Shown in pieces: positions 47,999-57,450 of a stretch of DNA of 64,000 nucleotides (its first letter is position 1; each line of letters starts with the position of its first letter). Where the stretch lies: assembly GCA_000531095.1 (NCBI GenBank), contig HG799469.1:254570-318569 (forward strand). Reading direction: 5' to 3'. Position numbers and translations under genes: made by a program. Under the pieces are notes generated by a model. That model was not told the DNA's origin. It saw only the letters and a program-made list of their open reading frames with translations, and ran no database searches. The DNA comes from Gemmata massiliana. Lineage in GTDB: Bacteria > Planctomycetota > Planctomycetia > Gemmatales > Gemmataceae.

Positions 47999-48033
47999 GT
48001 GAGGGGCGAACCGTTTTGGCAGTTGCCCCTCAC
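47999..48033. terminator. Shared hairpin terminator between convergent genes
   Basis: GTGAGGGGC (47999-48007) pairs with GCCCCTCAC (48025-48033), with AAC/GTT extending the stem inside. It lies between the antiporter (+) and DUF1579 (-) genes, so it could stop transcription from both sides. Confidence 0.6.
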
Positions 48034-48106
48034 GGTTGCGCCGGGGCGAGCGGCGCGGATTCGATGACGGGTGGCCCGATGGGGCGGGCGCGTATCGGAA
48101 TCGCGG

Positions 48107-48649
48107 TTACTTCTTGCGCTTGCCGGTCATGGTCATGAACGGAACCCACTTGCCATCTTCACCGAGCATGGACGAGGTCAGCACTTTGGTGTCCTTGTCC
48201 TTCAGTTCGATCACGTCGCGCATCTTCACGAGTTTGCCGGTGCTCGGGTTCGGCCCCTCGGTTTCCAGCGTCAGTGTCTGACCTTCCAGGGCGCCTTCGT
48301 ACTTGTACAGGACGTCGCACATCGAACAGACCCAGGTGCCGACGACCTTCTTCTTCTGGGCGTCGTACCCGAGTGTCATCACGCCCGTGACCGGGACGTC
48401 CGCGACCGTTGCCTTCATCTCGCTCACGAGCCAGAGCCCGCCGAGCGAGCGGGCCGCGTCCGTGCCCCGACACTTCACCGGTGGCTTGCCCGGTTCGGTG
48501 ACACCCTCGGACTCGACCTCCCACTGCCCCTCCAGTTGCTTGAGCCACTCGTGCTCCTTTTGGGGCACGGGCGGCTTCGGCGGTTCCGCGCCTACGGAGG
48601 AGAACGCCAGGACCACGGCGACGACACCGGCCACTGTGAACACACGCAT
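48107..48649 (-). CDS. Exported DUF1579-like protein
   Basis: 180 residues. Signal peptide MRVFTVAGVVAVVLAFSSVGA. The mature part is a single DUF1579-like lipocalin-type domain: EHEWLKQLEGQWEVESEG, then SLGGLWLVSEMKATV, VTGVMTLGYDAQKKKVVGTW and a C-terminal MTGKRKK. It has a Cys-x-x-Cys (CSMC). Function is unknown; the same fold type appears in the second half of the DUF4440 protein at 23394-24362. ATG 48649 with AGGAACG upstream. Convergent with the antiporter gene. Confidence 0.8.
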   Translation of the reverse strand: MRVFTVAGVVAVVLAFSSVGAEPPKPPVPQKEHEWLKQLEGQWEVESEGVTEPGKPPVKCRGTDAARSLGGLWLVSEMKATVADVPVTGVMTLGYDAQKKKVVGTWVCSMCDVLYKYEGALEGQTLTLETEGPNPSTGKLVKMRDVIELKDKDTKVLTSSMLGEDGKWVPFMTMTGKRKK

Positions 48650-48852
48650 CGCACGTTCCTCGAAACGGGTGAGGTACTTCCGGTGTTGGAGTAGGCGACC
48701 TCGCACCGGGAACGGGAGAATCGCACGGCGCGTGCGGACAACCAATGTCCGTAGGGCGCTGAATTACGCCCGTCGGACGAACGCGCGAGAGCGGCGCTGG
48801 TTAGAAGTGATGCGCCCGCGCCGCACCGGGAGAGTTGTTGCTGTCAACGACA

Positions 48853-48880
48853 AAAGCCCTGGACCGCGGTCCGGGGCTTT
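48853..48880 (-). terminator. Rho-independent-type terminator after the YTV-type gene
   Basis: On the minus strand AAAGCCCCGGACCG pairs with CGGTCCAGGGCTTT and is followed by TTGT. The 14-bp stem has one mismatch and starts about 25 bases after the stop at 48905. Confidence 0.7.
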
Positions 48881-48904
48881 CGGGCGTGTCAGGCCGGGGT
48901 CACA

Positions 48905-50716
48905 TTACTTGCACGGGTCGCCGCAGTGGGCCGGCGGGCACGGGTCGCACGCGAGGCGGTTCGCGCACAGGCCGCTGAAGAAGTCGCGGATCGGCTTCGG
49001 GCGGCACGGGTCGTTCAGCAGGTTCCGCAGCCCGCCGCCGAGCCCGCTGGAGCAGATCGGCGAGCAGTTGCCGGTGCTGCACGGGTTACCCGCACTGCAC
49101 CCGGTGCTCGGGGTGCCGCACCCGCTGTTGCACGGCACGTAGCGGGCCTTCTTCACAACCACGTCGGTCGCAACTTGAACCGGGACGCGCTTGGTGACCG
49201 TCGTGGGCACCATCTCGGTGGTGGTGTGCGGAACCCGCACGTTCACCGTGTACGGCACCTGCTTCGTGACGGTGTAGGGCACGCACTTGGTGATCACTTC
49301 TTGCTTCATCGTGGTCACCTTCACGGGCACCTTCGTCACGACCACTTCCGGCACGTTGCGGACGACCTTTTCGGCCACCCGGCGCGTTTCGGTCACTTGC
49401 ACGTTGCGGGTCACGTTGTAGGTCACGTCGCGGGACACGCGGAGCCCTTCGACGAACACGCGGTTCGGGCCGTCGGTGTCGTAGGTCGGGGCGTTCGGGT
49501 TGGCCAGAGCGCCCGGGCCGCCGCCGACGATCTTGGCACCCTTCGCGGCCTGGGCCGCGGCGTCGCCGCCGAGAGCCGAGGCGTCGACATAGGCCCCTTG
49601 AGCGTTGCGGCGGGTCGTCACCGGCTCGCGGACGATCTCGGTCACCGGCACGTTGCGAACCACTTGCGTCGGAACCTTCTCGACCACGGTCTTCTGCACG
49701 TTCCGGGTCACCGTCACGGGCACCTTCTCGGTCACGACGGTCTGCACCTTGCGGGTCACCTGGACCGGAACCTTCTCGGTCACGGTGCGCTTCACGTAGT
49801 TGGTCACCTGGACCTGTTCGGTCACGGTGCGGTTGCGGGTCACCTGGCGCTGTTCGGTGTGGGCCGGCTGGCGGACCAGCTTCTTGCGGGTGCCGACCTG
49901 CTTCTGCACGGTGGTGCAGGTGCAGGGGTCGAACTCGCACTTGTAGACCGGGACGCACTCCCAGGTCAGCTTACCGGGCACGCACACCGTTTCGCACACG
50001 GTTTCCGGGACGCACTTGGCCACGCACTTGGTGGTGACGCACGGCTCGCACACCGTCTTGCACACGTCCTTCATCACCGTCTCGCACACGTCCTTGCAGA
50101 CCGTGCGCTGGACGTTCTTGTAGCACGTTTCGGTGACCGGAACGCAGACCGTCTTGCACACGTCGCGGATGACGGTCTCGCACACCGGCTTGCACACGGT
50201 CCGCGGGCACTCCTTGTAGTGCGTCTCGCAGATCGGCTTGCACACGAAGAAGCACTCCTTCCGGGTGTGCGGCTCGCAGATGGTCTTGCAGACCGTCACC
50301 GGGCAGTCCCGGTACACGGTCTCGCACACCTGCTTGCAGACGGTGGTGCGGCACTCCTGCAGCACGGTCTCGCACACCGGCTTGCACACCGTTTCCTGGA
50401 CCTGCTTGTACGCGGTCTCGTTCACCGTCTTGTAGCACGTGCGGGCCTCGCACGAGTACGTCGTCTTGGTGACCGGCTTCATCACCGTTTCGGTGGTCGT
50501 CTGGTAGCAGGTGTGGTACCGCTTCTCGATGACGCTGTCGTAAACGACTTGTTGCCCGCACGGTCCCTGTCCGGCCGCGAAGTTGGTCTGCGCGTCGCAC
50601 GGCGAACAGTTGTTGGCGGAGTACTTGGTGGTCCCGAAGTGCCCGGCGAGCGCAACCGAGCTGACACCCAGCACCGCGACGGCCGCGAGCCACGGAGTGC
50701 CCTTACGAATCGACAT
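48905..50716 (-). CDS. Cys-rich YTV-type cell-wall protein
   Basis: 603 residues. Signal peptide ending SSVALAG. Residues about 65-250 are a ladder of cysteine repeats of the form VCKxVCETVxxDxCxT (VCKPVCETVLQECRTTVCKQ; VCKTVCVPVTETCYKNVQRT). The middle (about 280-370 and 425-520) is built of V/T/K/P-rich repeats such as VTEKVPVQVTRKVQTVVTEK and YTVTKQVPYTVNVRVPHTTT. The C-terminus is again Cys/Gly/Pro-rich (CGDPCK end). YTV/Cys-rich proteins were described from SDS-insoluble walls of the planctomycete Rhodopirellula; this one fits by composition. GGAGGCG precedes ATG 50716. Disulfide cross-linking in the envelope is inferred. Confidence 0.85.
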   Translation of the reverse strand: MSIRKGTPWLAAVAVLGVSSVALAGHFGTTKYSANNCSPCDAQTNFAAGQGPCGQQVVYDSVIEKRYHTCYQTTTETVMKPVTKTTYSCEARTCYKTVNETAYKQVQETVCKPVCETVLQECRTTVCKQVCETVYRDCPVTVCKTICEPHTRKECFFVCKPICETHYKECPRTVCKPVCETVIRDVCKTVCVPVTETCYKNVQRTVCKDVCETVMKDVCKTVCEPCVTTKCVAKCVPETVCETVCVPGKLTWECVPVYKCEFDPCTCTTVQKQVGTRKKLVRQPAHTEQRQVTRNRTVTEQVQVTNYVKRTVTEKVPVQVTRKVQTVVTEKVPVTVTRNVQKTVVEKVPTQVVRNVPVTEIVREPVTTRRNAQGAYVDASALGGDAAAQAAKGAKIVGGGPGALANPNAPTYDTDGPNRVFVEGLRVSRDVTYNVTRNVQVTETRRVAEKVVRNVPEVVVTKVPVKVTTMKQEVITKCVPYTVTKQVPYTVNVRVPHTTTEMVPTTVTKRVPVQVATDVVVKKARYVPCNSGCGTPSTGCSAGNPCSTGNCSPICSSGLGGGLRNLLNDPCRPKPIRDFFSGLCANRLACDPCPPAHCGDPCK

Positions 50717-51708
50717 TGAAACGCCTCCTGCGGTCCAGTCCCGTTCCCGGCCGCTCCGCGGCGCGGGCGCCGCAGCGCGCCCCCGTTCGGCGCTGCTGCG
50801 TACCGACCGACCGTAAATCCGTCCCCCGTTCGCAACGACGAGCGTATTCCGAACGGCTGAATCCCCTCAACAGCTCGTCTGCGTCGTGTATCGGAAGTGG
50901 CGCGAACGCCGAATGACGCGCCCCGGCGCCGAGCGAGCAATTCGGTGCGCACGGGCGACGGGTGGAGGCGCGTGTGCCGACGGTGGCGAGGGGGCCGGTT
51001 GTGCCGCCCGTAGCCCTTGTTCCGGCGCCGGTGAGAACGGATCCGGAGCGCAAGCACGCGACCGTGTCGCTCGGAGCCCGGGATTTCGAGGGAAACTCGC
51101 AGTTGGAGACGTGAACGGGGCTGCAAAAAAGATACGGGCCGGCTGGCTGTCGGAGCCACCGGCCGTGGGAACGTGTCAGCTTGAAGAGGATCGGGGCGGG
51201 TCCGGTTCGGGGGCGCTCCCGAGCCGCCGGGGGAAGTTTGTGTGGGGATGCGAAGTCTCCGACCCGATAACCGGTCGTTCTGTGCGCCACCGACTATGAA
51301 TTGGAGACAAAAAAGTGTAAAGCACCCCTCGTGCCAATTACGGCTGACGCGGAACGCCTCGGGCCACATTTCCCCAAGAATTTCAGGTGTTTGTGAAAAT
51401 TCGCGCGCGCGAACCGAGCGGCCGCGCAGTTCGTTGCCACCAATCGGGAAGTTGAACGCACAGGTTCCCAACTCGGTCCAGGGAAAACTTGCCGTCCGAG
51501 GCACATTCCCCCGGAAAAGCAAGTGCGGGATTTGACCGGATTGTGCGAACAATTCCAATTGACAGCACACCGAGAAACTGAGAGTTGTGGAGTATACGAG
51601 CTTATTCGGCGGTTCACCCTTCTCGGACTCGCTCGACCGCCGCCGCCCGTGAGACCGCCTCTCCGGTCAAATGTGACGGTTCTGTTACGCTTGGAGGACC
51701 CGAAGGTC
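50717..51708. other. About 990-bp region without supported gene
   Basis: Between the divergent YTV-type gene (-) and zinc-ribbon gene (+). Open frames exist on both strands, but their translations are Arg/Ser/Pro-rich with no domain, in line with chance frames in GC-rich DNA. The part around 51290-51560 is noticeably more AT-rich and may contain promoters. No repeat or RNA gene was recognised. Such a long leader upstream of a highly repetitive wall protein may be regulatory. Confidence 0.4.
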
Positions 51709-52017
51709 ATGATGCACTTCTCTTGCGACGTTTGCGGCAAGGACATGACCCAGGACGGGGCCGAACGGTACGTGTTGAAAATGGAAGCGTTCGCGGCCAC
51801 CGACCCGGCCGAACTGACCGAGGACGACCTGGAAACCGACCACGTCGAAGAGATGGCCCGGCTGCTGAGTGACATTGAAGAGGGCGAGGAGCCGCCGCAA
51901 CTGCTCCCGACGTGCAAGAAAATGCGGTTCGACCTGTGCCCCACGTGTTTCCGCAAGTTCGTCAACGACCCGCTCGGGCGCGAGAACGCTTCCAAGTTCG
52001 ACTTCAGCCCGAATTGA
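51709..52017 (+). CDS. Small zinc-ribbon-like protein
   Basis: 102 residues. Two Cys pairs frame it: FSCDVCGKDM at 4-13 and DLCPTCFRKF near 78-87, giving a probable four-Cys zinc site. Between them is an acidic stretch (DPAELTEDDLETDHVEEMARLLSDIEEGEEPP). It resembles short zinc-ribbon proteins in which the ribbon halves close around a helix, but I do not recognise a named family. ATG 51709 has GGAGGA 10 bases upstream; a longer frame starting at 51523 has no family support. Lies 174 bases before zwf on the same strand. Confidence 0.7.
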   Translation: MMHFSCDVCGKDMTQDGAERYVLKMEAFAATDPAELTEDDLETDHVEEMARLLSDIEEGEEPPQLLPTCKKMRFDLCPTCFRKFVNDPLGRENASKFDFSPN

Positions 52018-52191
52018 CGGCGGAACCGGTTTTGCCCCCCGGTCCGGCGTTACATCCGGAACCCGGCGCGACCGGTACGACCCATCAAACGCAAAAACTC
52101 CCGGCACCAAACGCCCGCGAGCGTGTAGCATATCTCCGCGCCCCGCTCCGCGTGCGGGGCGCACACCCTCACGCAACAAAACGGGCCGCAC

Positions 52192-53634
52192 ATGGCACAG
52201 CCGCTCACCGTGGTCATCTTCGGGGCGTCCGGCGACCTCACGTCGCGGAAACTGATCCCCGCGCTGTTCAACCTCGCCCAGAAGGGCAAACTCCCGCCGG
52301 AGGCGCGCGTGGTCGGGGTGGCCCGCAGCGAGTACACGGACGAGGCGTTCCGCGAGCACCTCAAGGGCAAGGCGAAGGAGATCCTGCCCGGCGAGCAGTT
52401 CAGCGAGGAGAAGTGGGCCGCCTTCGCGCCGCGCATCCACTACGTCTCCACCGACGCGACCCAACCGGGCGGCGCGAAGCCCCTCGCCGATTGGTTCGCC
52501 GCGAACGAGAAAGAACCGAACGGCCGGCGCCTCTACTACTTCTCCGTGTCGCCGTACTACTACCCGCCCATCAGCGCGGCGCTGGCCGAGGCCGGGCTGA
52601 ACAAGAGCGACACCGGGTACCGCCGGCTCGTGATCGAGAAACCGTTCGGCACCGACCGGGCCAGCGCGAAGAAGCTCAACGACGAACTGCACAAGCACTG
52701 GGACGAGAGCCAGCTCTACCGCATCGACCACTACCTCGGGAAGGACACGGTCCAGAACATCCTCGTGTTCCGGTTCGCGAACACGCTGTTCGAGCCGCTG
52801 TGGAACGCGCAGTACATCGATCACGTGCAGATCACCGTCGCCGAGAAGGTCACGGTGGAGGGGCGCGGCGACTACTACGACAAGAGCGGCGTGATGCGGG
52901 ACATGCTGCAGAACCACATCCTGCAAGTGCTCACGCTGGTCGCGATGGAGGACCCCAACCGGTACACCGCGGACAACCTGCGCAACGAGAAGATGAAGGT
53001 GCTCTCGACCGTCAACGTGCGCCCCGAAGCGGAGGCCATGAAGGTAATGGCGCTGGGGCAGTACGACGGGTATTTGAACGTGAAGGGCGTGGACCCGAAA
53101 TCGAAGACCCCGACCTACGCGGCGATCAAGTTGGAACTGGACAACCGCCGGTGGCACGGCGTGCCCTTCTACCTTCGTAGCGGGAAGGGGCTCAAAGCTC
53201 GGTACAGCGAGGTGATGATCCAGTTCAAGTGTCCGGCGCGGCTCATGTTTCCGCTGCCGCCCAACGAGATGCTCCAGTGCAACCGGCTGAAGATGGTGAT
53301 CCAGCCGAACGAGTCGATCCAACTGAACTTCCAGACCAAGGTGCCCGACGTGGACGGTGTGTCGCTGCGCCCGCACAACCTCACCTTCGACTACAAGCAG
53401 GCGTACCAGAACCAGACGCTCCCGGAGGCCTACGAACGGCTCCTGCTCGATTCGATCCAGGGCGATGCGTCGCTGTTCATGCGGGCGGACGAGATCGAGC
53501 GCGCGTGGGAGATCATGGACCCGCTGATCGCCGCCGCGGACCACGCCCCGACCCAACCGGAGAAGTACGCGATCGGCTCGAACGGCCCGAGCGGCGCGGA
53601 CAAGCTCCTCGACTGCTGGCAGCCGATCGGGTGA
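52192..53634 (+). CDS. zwf: Glucose-6-phosphate 1-dehydrogenase
   Basis: 480 residues. First step of the oxidative pentose phosphate pathway: glucose-6-phosphate to 6-phosphogluconolactone with NADP+ or NAD+. Nucleotide motif GASGDL (11-16), EKPFG (149-153), and the catalytic/substrate motif RIDHYLGK (177-184). It continues through [20 protein letters not shown] to the end. It connects the glycogen-derived glucose-6-phosphate of the pgm/glgP run with pentose phosphates for the phosphoketolase. No pgl or gnd gene lies beside it. Start ATG 52192. Cytoplasmic. Confidence 0.95.
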   Translation: MAQPLTVVIFGASGDLTSRKLIPALFNLAQKGKLPPEARVVGVARSEYTDEAFREHLKGKAKEILPGEQFSEEKWAAFAPRIHYVSTDATQPGGAKPLADWFAANEKEPNGRRLYYFSVSPYYYPPISAALAEAGLNKSDTGYRRLVIEKPFGTDRASAKKLNDELHKHWDESQLYRIDHYLGKDTVQNILVFRFANTLFEPLWNAQYIDHVQITVAEKVTVEGRGDYYDKSGVMRDMLQNHILQVLTLVAMEDPNRYTADNLRNEKMKVLSTVNVRPEAEAMKVMALGQYDGYLNVKGVDPKSKTPTYAAIKLELDNRRWHGVPFYLRSGKGLKARYSEVMIQFKCPARLMFPLPPNEMLQCNRLKMVIQPNESIQLNFQTKVPDVDGVSLRPHNLTFDYKQAYQNQTLPEAYERLLLDSIQGDASLFMRADEIERAWEIMDPLIAAADHAPTQPEKYAIGSNGPSGADKLLDCWQPIG

Positions 53635-53655
53635 GGTTTGGTTCGTGATTCTGCC

Positions 53656-53742
53656 CGCCCCAATTGGGGCGGCTGGAAGATGTGCGATTCACCTTCTTGT
53701 GGTCGCCCGGTCGGTGATTCGACCGAGTGGCCACAAAGAAGG
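53656..53742. repeat. Palindrome and dyad after zwf
   Basis: CGCCCCAATTGGGGCG (53656-53671) is a perfect palindrome. Then CCTTCTTGTGG (53692-53702) pairs, with one extra A, with CCACAAAGAAGG (53731-53742) around an inner CGGTCG...CGACCG stem. It lies between the convergent zwf and eboE genes and may end both messages. Confidence 0.6.
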
Positions 53743-53782
53743 ACAAACAGAGCCGAGAAGTCGCAGTAAGACCCGATTCGAC

Positions 53783-54955
53783 CTACCGAGTCGAAATCTC
53801 ATCGATGAGTCGCTGCGTCGCGTTGATTTCGTTTGCCAGGCCCGTGACCAAATCCTGAGCCCCTTCTCCGGGCATTACCGACCACGTATACGTTTCGACC
53901 TCCATGTGCGGAGCGTAATTCAGGGCCGCGATCGCCGCCAGAGCGGGGCGTAGCGCCGATCGGGTGGTGCCGAGCGACCCGAAATGCTCCGCGTCGACCG
54001 GGACGTGGAAGTGAACCCGCCACGTTTCGGCGGCCGTAAACTCCGGTCCCGGGGCGCCCAGGAACTCGGCAGTCAGGTCTACGGCCCCGATCGTTCGGCC
54101 GTCGCGCAACCGAGCGAACACTTGGTGCAGGTATCGCGGCTCGATGAACTGCCGGAGTGCGGCCCGGCCTTCCGCATTTTCAGCCGGGGCGTTCAGTTCA
54201 ATGGCGCAACTCACCTGCACCTTGTTCACCCGCACCCCGGCCCGATCCAGGGAAGCAACGCACGCAGCCGGGGCTTCAAACTCCACCGCCTGGTGGCACA
54301 CGTCGTAGCACACCCCGATGTGTTTCCGGACCGCGTCTTCCGCACCTCTGGTCGAAGACACGCCCCAGAGCAGGCGGAAGAACTCGATCGTTTCTTCCGT
54401 CGTCTCCAGTAGACAGAACGGCTCGGGTTCGATTGCCACACGAATGGTGCGCCCGGTCTCTGCGGCGATCCGGGCAAGGGTCCGGGCACAGTCGGTCAAC
54501 TGCTCGGCCGCTTGGAGGAAGCCGGGCGCGCGGTCGAACCCCTTGAAGCCGATCGGCAGCGTGGAGATGGAGCCCTCACCGCCTTCGGGCAGCAGCCCGG
54601 CCAGTACCGTGGCACACCGCTCCGTGTACGCCAACCGCTCCGACGACGTCCAGTCCGGTCGGTACACGTTTTCCTTCACTCGCGCGGCATGGAAATCGCC
54701 ATACGGGAAGGCATTCAGTGTGTAGACCGTCAGCCCCCGAGCGTTCAGTTCGGTGGCCAACCGCGCGGTACCGTTCGGTGCGGCCAGAACTTCGTCCACT
54801 ACCGGGCGCGCGAGCCACAGGCCCGCGGCCATCGGGCGCCCGACGCGGCGCATCACGGGTACGGTGTAGCGATCGAGGCCGCCGAGGAGTTCGGCAAAGG
54901 TCTGGGCCGGGTGTACGTTGGTGCAATACCCGAGCGGGAGGCTGTTGAGCGCCAT
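53783..54955 (-). CDS. eboE: EboE-like TIM-barrel metabolite traffic protein
   Basis: 390 residues. Xylose-isomerase-like TIM barrel. It matches EboE from the eustigmatophyte/cyanobacterial ebo cluster: LGYCTNVHPAQTFAELLGGLD at the start, LNAFPYGDFHAARVKENVYRPDW near 100, VAIEPEPFCLLETTEETIEF near 195, and CYDVCHQAVEFEAP near 240. Ebo proteins help move secondary metabolites such as the scytonemin precursor to the periplasm in cyanobacteria. The other ebo genes (eboA-D, eboF) are not in the window, so this is an isolated copy, next to an Fsr-like exporter. ATG 54955. Confidence 0.82.
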   Translation of the reverse strand: MALNSLPLGYCTNVHPAQTFAELLGGLDRYTVPVMRRVGRPMAAGLWLARPVVDEVLAAPNGTARLATELNARGLTVYTLNAFPYGDFHAARVKENVYRPDWTSSERLAYTERCATVLAGLLPEGGEGSISTLPIGFKGFDRAPGFLQAAEQLTDCARTLARIAAETGRTIRVAIEPEPFCLLETTEETIEFFRLLWGVSSTRGAEDAVRKHIGVCYDVCHQAVEFEAPAACVASLDRAGVRVNKVQVSCAIELNAPAENAEGRAALRQFIEPRYLHQVFARLRDGRTIGAVDLTAEFLGAPGPEFTAAETWRVHFHVPVDAEHFGSLGTTRSALRPALAAIAALNYAPHMEVETYTWSVMPGEGAQDLVTGLANEINATQRLIDEISTR

Positions 54956-55098
54956 CGGCGGTCCTTGTAACTCTGAGATACCCGGGATACCTCTCGGGCT
55001 GTAAACCCTTGCACCGTGGGGGGTATCCTTTTGTTTCGGTGAACTTCGGTGCGTTCGGCGGTGTCCGAGCGAGGGAGTTTTCTTATGGAGGGCGAGTG

Positions 55099-56298
55099 GT
55101 GGTCGTGACCGAAGAGAAACAGGCACCCGTGGCAGTGACGACGTTCGCGGTGTTAGTGGCGCTCAGCGTGTCTCACTTGCTTAATGATACGATCCAGTCG
55201 CTGATCGCGGCCGTGTACCCGGTGCTCAAAGAGTCCTACGCCCTCACCTACACGCAGATCGGACTCATCACCCTCGCGTTCCAACTTACTGCCTCCTTGC
55301 TCCAACCGCTCGTTGGTCTGTACACCGATCGCCGACCGCTCCCGTTCTCGCTGACGGTCGGGATGAGTGTCACGCTGGGCGGGTTGCTGCTCCTGTCCGT
55401 CGCGGACACTTTTCCCACGATTCTCCTGTCGGCGGCCCTGGTTGGGGTCGGGTCCGCGGTGTTCCACCCGGAGGCGTCGCGCGTGGCGCGGCTGGCGTCC
55501 GGCGGGCGGCACGGGTTCGCGCAGTCCTTGTTTCAAGTCGGCGGGAATGCGGGATCGGCCCTCGGGCCGCTGCTGGCCGCGTTCGTCGTGGTCCCGTGGG
55601 GGCAGGGGAGCCTCGCTTGGTTCGCGGTCGCGGCAGTGGCGGCGATGGTTATCCTGTTCCGGGTCGGGCGTTGGTACCGGGCGCATTTAGCAGAGCGGCT
55701 GGCGAAGAAGACCTCCGCGGTTCCCCCGCCCGTCTCGCCGGGAAAGGCGGCGTTCGCGATCGGGGTGCTGCTGTGCCTGATCTTTTCCAAGTATTTCTAC
55801 ATGGCGAGCCTGAGTAGTTACTACACGCTCTACCTGATCGAAACGTTCGGGGTGGGCGTAGCAGACGCGCAGCTCCGGCTGTTCGTGTTCCTGGGAGCGG
55901 TCGCCGCCGGGACGTTCCTCGGCGGACCGGTCGGGGATCGAGTGGGGTTCAAGGCGGTGATCTGGGGATCGATCCTCGGCGTGCTCCCGTTCACACTGGT
56001 CCTACCCTACGCGAACCTGTTCTGGACGACGGTGCTGACCGTGCCCATCGGGTTGATCCTGGCGTCGGCGTTCTCAGCCATCATGGTGTACGCACAGGAA
56101 CTGCTGCCCAGTCGCGTGGGCATGGTGGCCGGGTTGTTCTTCGGGTTCGCGTTCGGGATGGGCGGGGTCGGCGCCGCAGTCCTCGGGTGGCTCGCGGACC
56201 AGACGAGCATCGGGTACGTGTACAAGGTGTGCTCGTTCTTGCCGCTCATCGGCTTGCTCACGGCCCTGTTGCCGAACCTCCGCTCGCACGCCCGTTAA
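55099..56298 (+). CDS. MFS transporter, fosmidomycin-resistance (Fsr) type
   Basis: About 399 residues and 12 hydrophobic helices. The N-terminal signature HLLNDTIQSLIAAVYPVLKESYALTYTQIGLITLAF matches the Fsr branch, followed by QPLVGLYTDRRPLPFSL and, in the second half, GGPVGDRVGFKAVIWGSILG. Likely a proton-coupled exporter of a small molecule; the substrate cannot be told from sequence. Start is uncertain among GTG 55096, 55099 and 55105, all in frame; 55099 is chosen because GGAGGG lies 6 bases upstream. Divergent from eboE across about 140 bases. Confidence 0.88.
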   Translation: MVVTEEKQAPVAVTTFAVLVALSVSHLLNDTIQSLIAAVYPVLKESYALTYTQIGLITLAFQLTASLLQPLVGLYTDRRPLPFSLTVGMSVTLGGLLLLSVADTFPTILLSAALVGVGSAVFHPEASRVARLASGGRHGFAQSLFQVGGNAGSALGPLLAAFVVVPWGQGSLAWFAVAAVAAMVILFRVGRWYRAHLAERLAKKTSAVPPPVSPGKAAFAIGVLLCLIFSKYFYMASLSSYYTLYLIETFGVGVADAQLRLFVFLGAVAAGTFLGGPVGDRVGFKAVIWGSILGVLPFTLVLPYANLFWTTVLTVPIGLILASAFSAIMVYAQELLPSRVGMVAGLFFGFAFGMGGVGAAVLGWLADQTSIGYVYKVCSFLPLIGLLTALLPNLRSHAR

Positions 56299-56472
56299 AC
56301 AGGTTCACGACCGCGGCGCCGACATTGAAACCGGCTCACACACACCGGGGCGGGCTTCAGGCGCGTCCGCTGCTCGCCGAAGCCGAGGTGGTCGACCGGC
56401 GTTCCCAGGAGCCACGCCAGGAACGCCGGTGGATCGAGTTGCGCGGCGAACGGGTTCTCGGGCACGGCGCCG
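56295..56472 (-). other. Gap between convergent MFS and ABC permease genes, with hairpin and a doubtful small frame
   Basis: A strong inverted repeat CCGGCGTTCC (56396-56405) / GGAACGCCGG (56420-56429) probably serves as terminator for both neighbours. On the minus strand a 56-codon frame (GTG 56465 to 56295) reads VPENPFAAQLDPPAFLAWLL and continues with plausible protein composition, but it lacks a ribosome site and overlaps the MFS stop. It may be a remnant and is not called as a gene. Confidence 0.4.
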
Positions 56473-57450
56473 CTACCTGTGGACCCGCGAGCGCCGGCGA
56501 ATCAGTTCGTCCACAACGGTGCCGATGAGGAGCGTCACGCCGACCACGGCCGGGATCACGTCGCTCTTGTCGCCCCGGAAATTGACGATGCTCTCGATGA
56601 TCGGCAGCACCATCGCGCCGAGCACCATACCCACGGCCGTGCCCTCGCCCCCGCGCAGACTGCACCCGCCGAGCACGGCCCCGAGGATCGCGTACAGTTC
56701 CCAACCGAGCCCCGCGTTGTCGGACTGCACCGAGGGCGAGTTGAGGAACAGGAGCGTCCCCGCCAGGGCCGCGAGCGCCGAGCACGCGACGTACACCGAC
56801 AAGCGGTGCCGGTTCACGTTCACCCCGGCGTACTTCGCGGCCAGTTCGCTGTGCCCGATGGCGTACCAGTAGCGCCCGTAGGCGGTCCGGTGCAGGAAGA
56901 ACCCGATCGCGGCGGCGAGGATCAGGAGCAGGGCGAACTGAGCCGGGAACACGAGTTCGCCGTCGGCCGGGCTCTTACCGACGAGGACGTAGCGGAGGTT
57001 TCGGAGCGCCGGGCCGAACTCGGGCTGGGCCTGGGTCACGCGAGACATGCTTACCGTGTCCCCGAGCAGGCGGGCCACCCCGCGGAAGATGAACATCCCG
57101 CACAGCGTGACCAAGAACGGCTGGAGCCGGAGTCGCGTAATGAGTAACCCGTTGGTGAGGCCGACGCCCGTACCGAACAGGACGACGATCGGCACCGCGA
57201 GGTACGGGTGGACACCCCGGGTCGTCAGGAGCCCGAACAGGACCGCGCCGCACGCGACGACGGACCCGACGGACAAGTCGATACCGCCGGTGATGATGAC
57301 GAGCGCCGCGCCGAGCGTGATGATGCCGTACTGCCCCTGGTAGTTCGCCACGTCGATCAGGTTGCCGACCTCGCCGGCCTTGTCGTGCGAGGCGAACAGT
57401 GCGCCGTACAGCACCAACACCAGCCCCAGCACGCCCAGAATCCGCATCAT
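56473..57450 (-). CDS. Sugar ABC transporter permease (RbsC type)
   Basis: 325 residues and about nine hydrophobic helices. Matches the ribose/xylose permease family: LITLGAALVIITGGIDLSVGSVVAC (the GIDLSVGS motif), LRLQPFLVTLCGMFIFRGVA, AIGHSELAAKYAGVNVNRHRLSVYV and AILGAVLGGCSLRGGEGTAVG, the loop that contacts the ATPase. Forms a complete importer with the ATPase (57447-58961) and binding protein (59093-60193). The start ATG 57450 overlaps the ATPase stop by 4 bases (ATGA). Inner membrane. Confidence 0.92.
   Translation of the reverse strand: MMRILGVLGLVLVLYGALFASHDKAGEVGNLIDVANYQGQYGIITLGAALVIITGGIDLSVGSVVACGAVLFGLLTTRGVHPYLAVPIVVLFGTGVGLTNGLLITRLRLQPFLVTLCGMFIFRGVARLLGDTVSMSRVTQAQPEFGPALRNLRYVLVGKSPADGELVFPAQFALLLILAAAIGFFLHRTAYGRYWYAIGHSELAAKYAGVNVNRHRLSVYVACSALAALAGTLLFLNSPSVQSDNAGLGWELYAILGAVLGGCSLRGGEGTAVGMVLGAMVLPIIESIVNFRGDKSDVIPAVVGVTLLIGTVVDELIRRRSRVHR

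Noticed and set aside
49960-50480. Regular repeats that look like a CRISPR array or tandem repeat DNA
   Set aside because: The periodicity comes from codons of the VCKxVCETV protein repeat; the units vary and have no constant repeat/unique spacer structure.
50482-51570. Minus-strand frame upstream of the YTV-type gene as a long N-terminal extension or separate gene
   Set aside because: Ser/Arg/Pro-rich, no domain, and the YTV-type gene has its own ribosome site and signal peptide at 50716.
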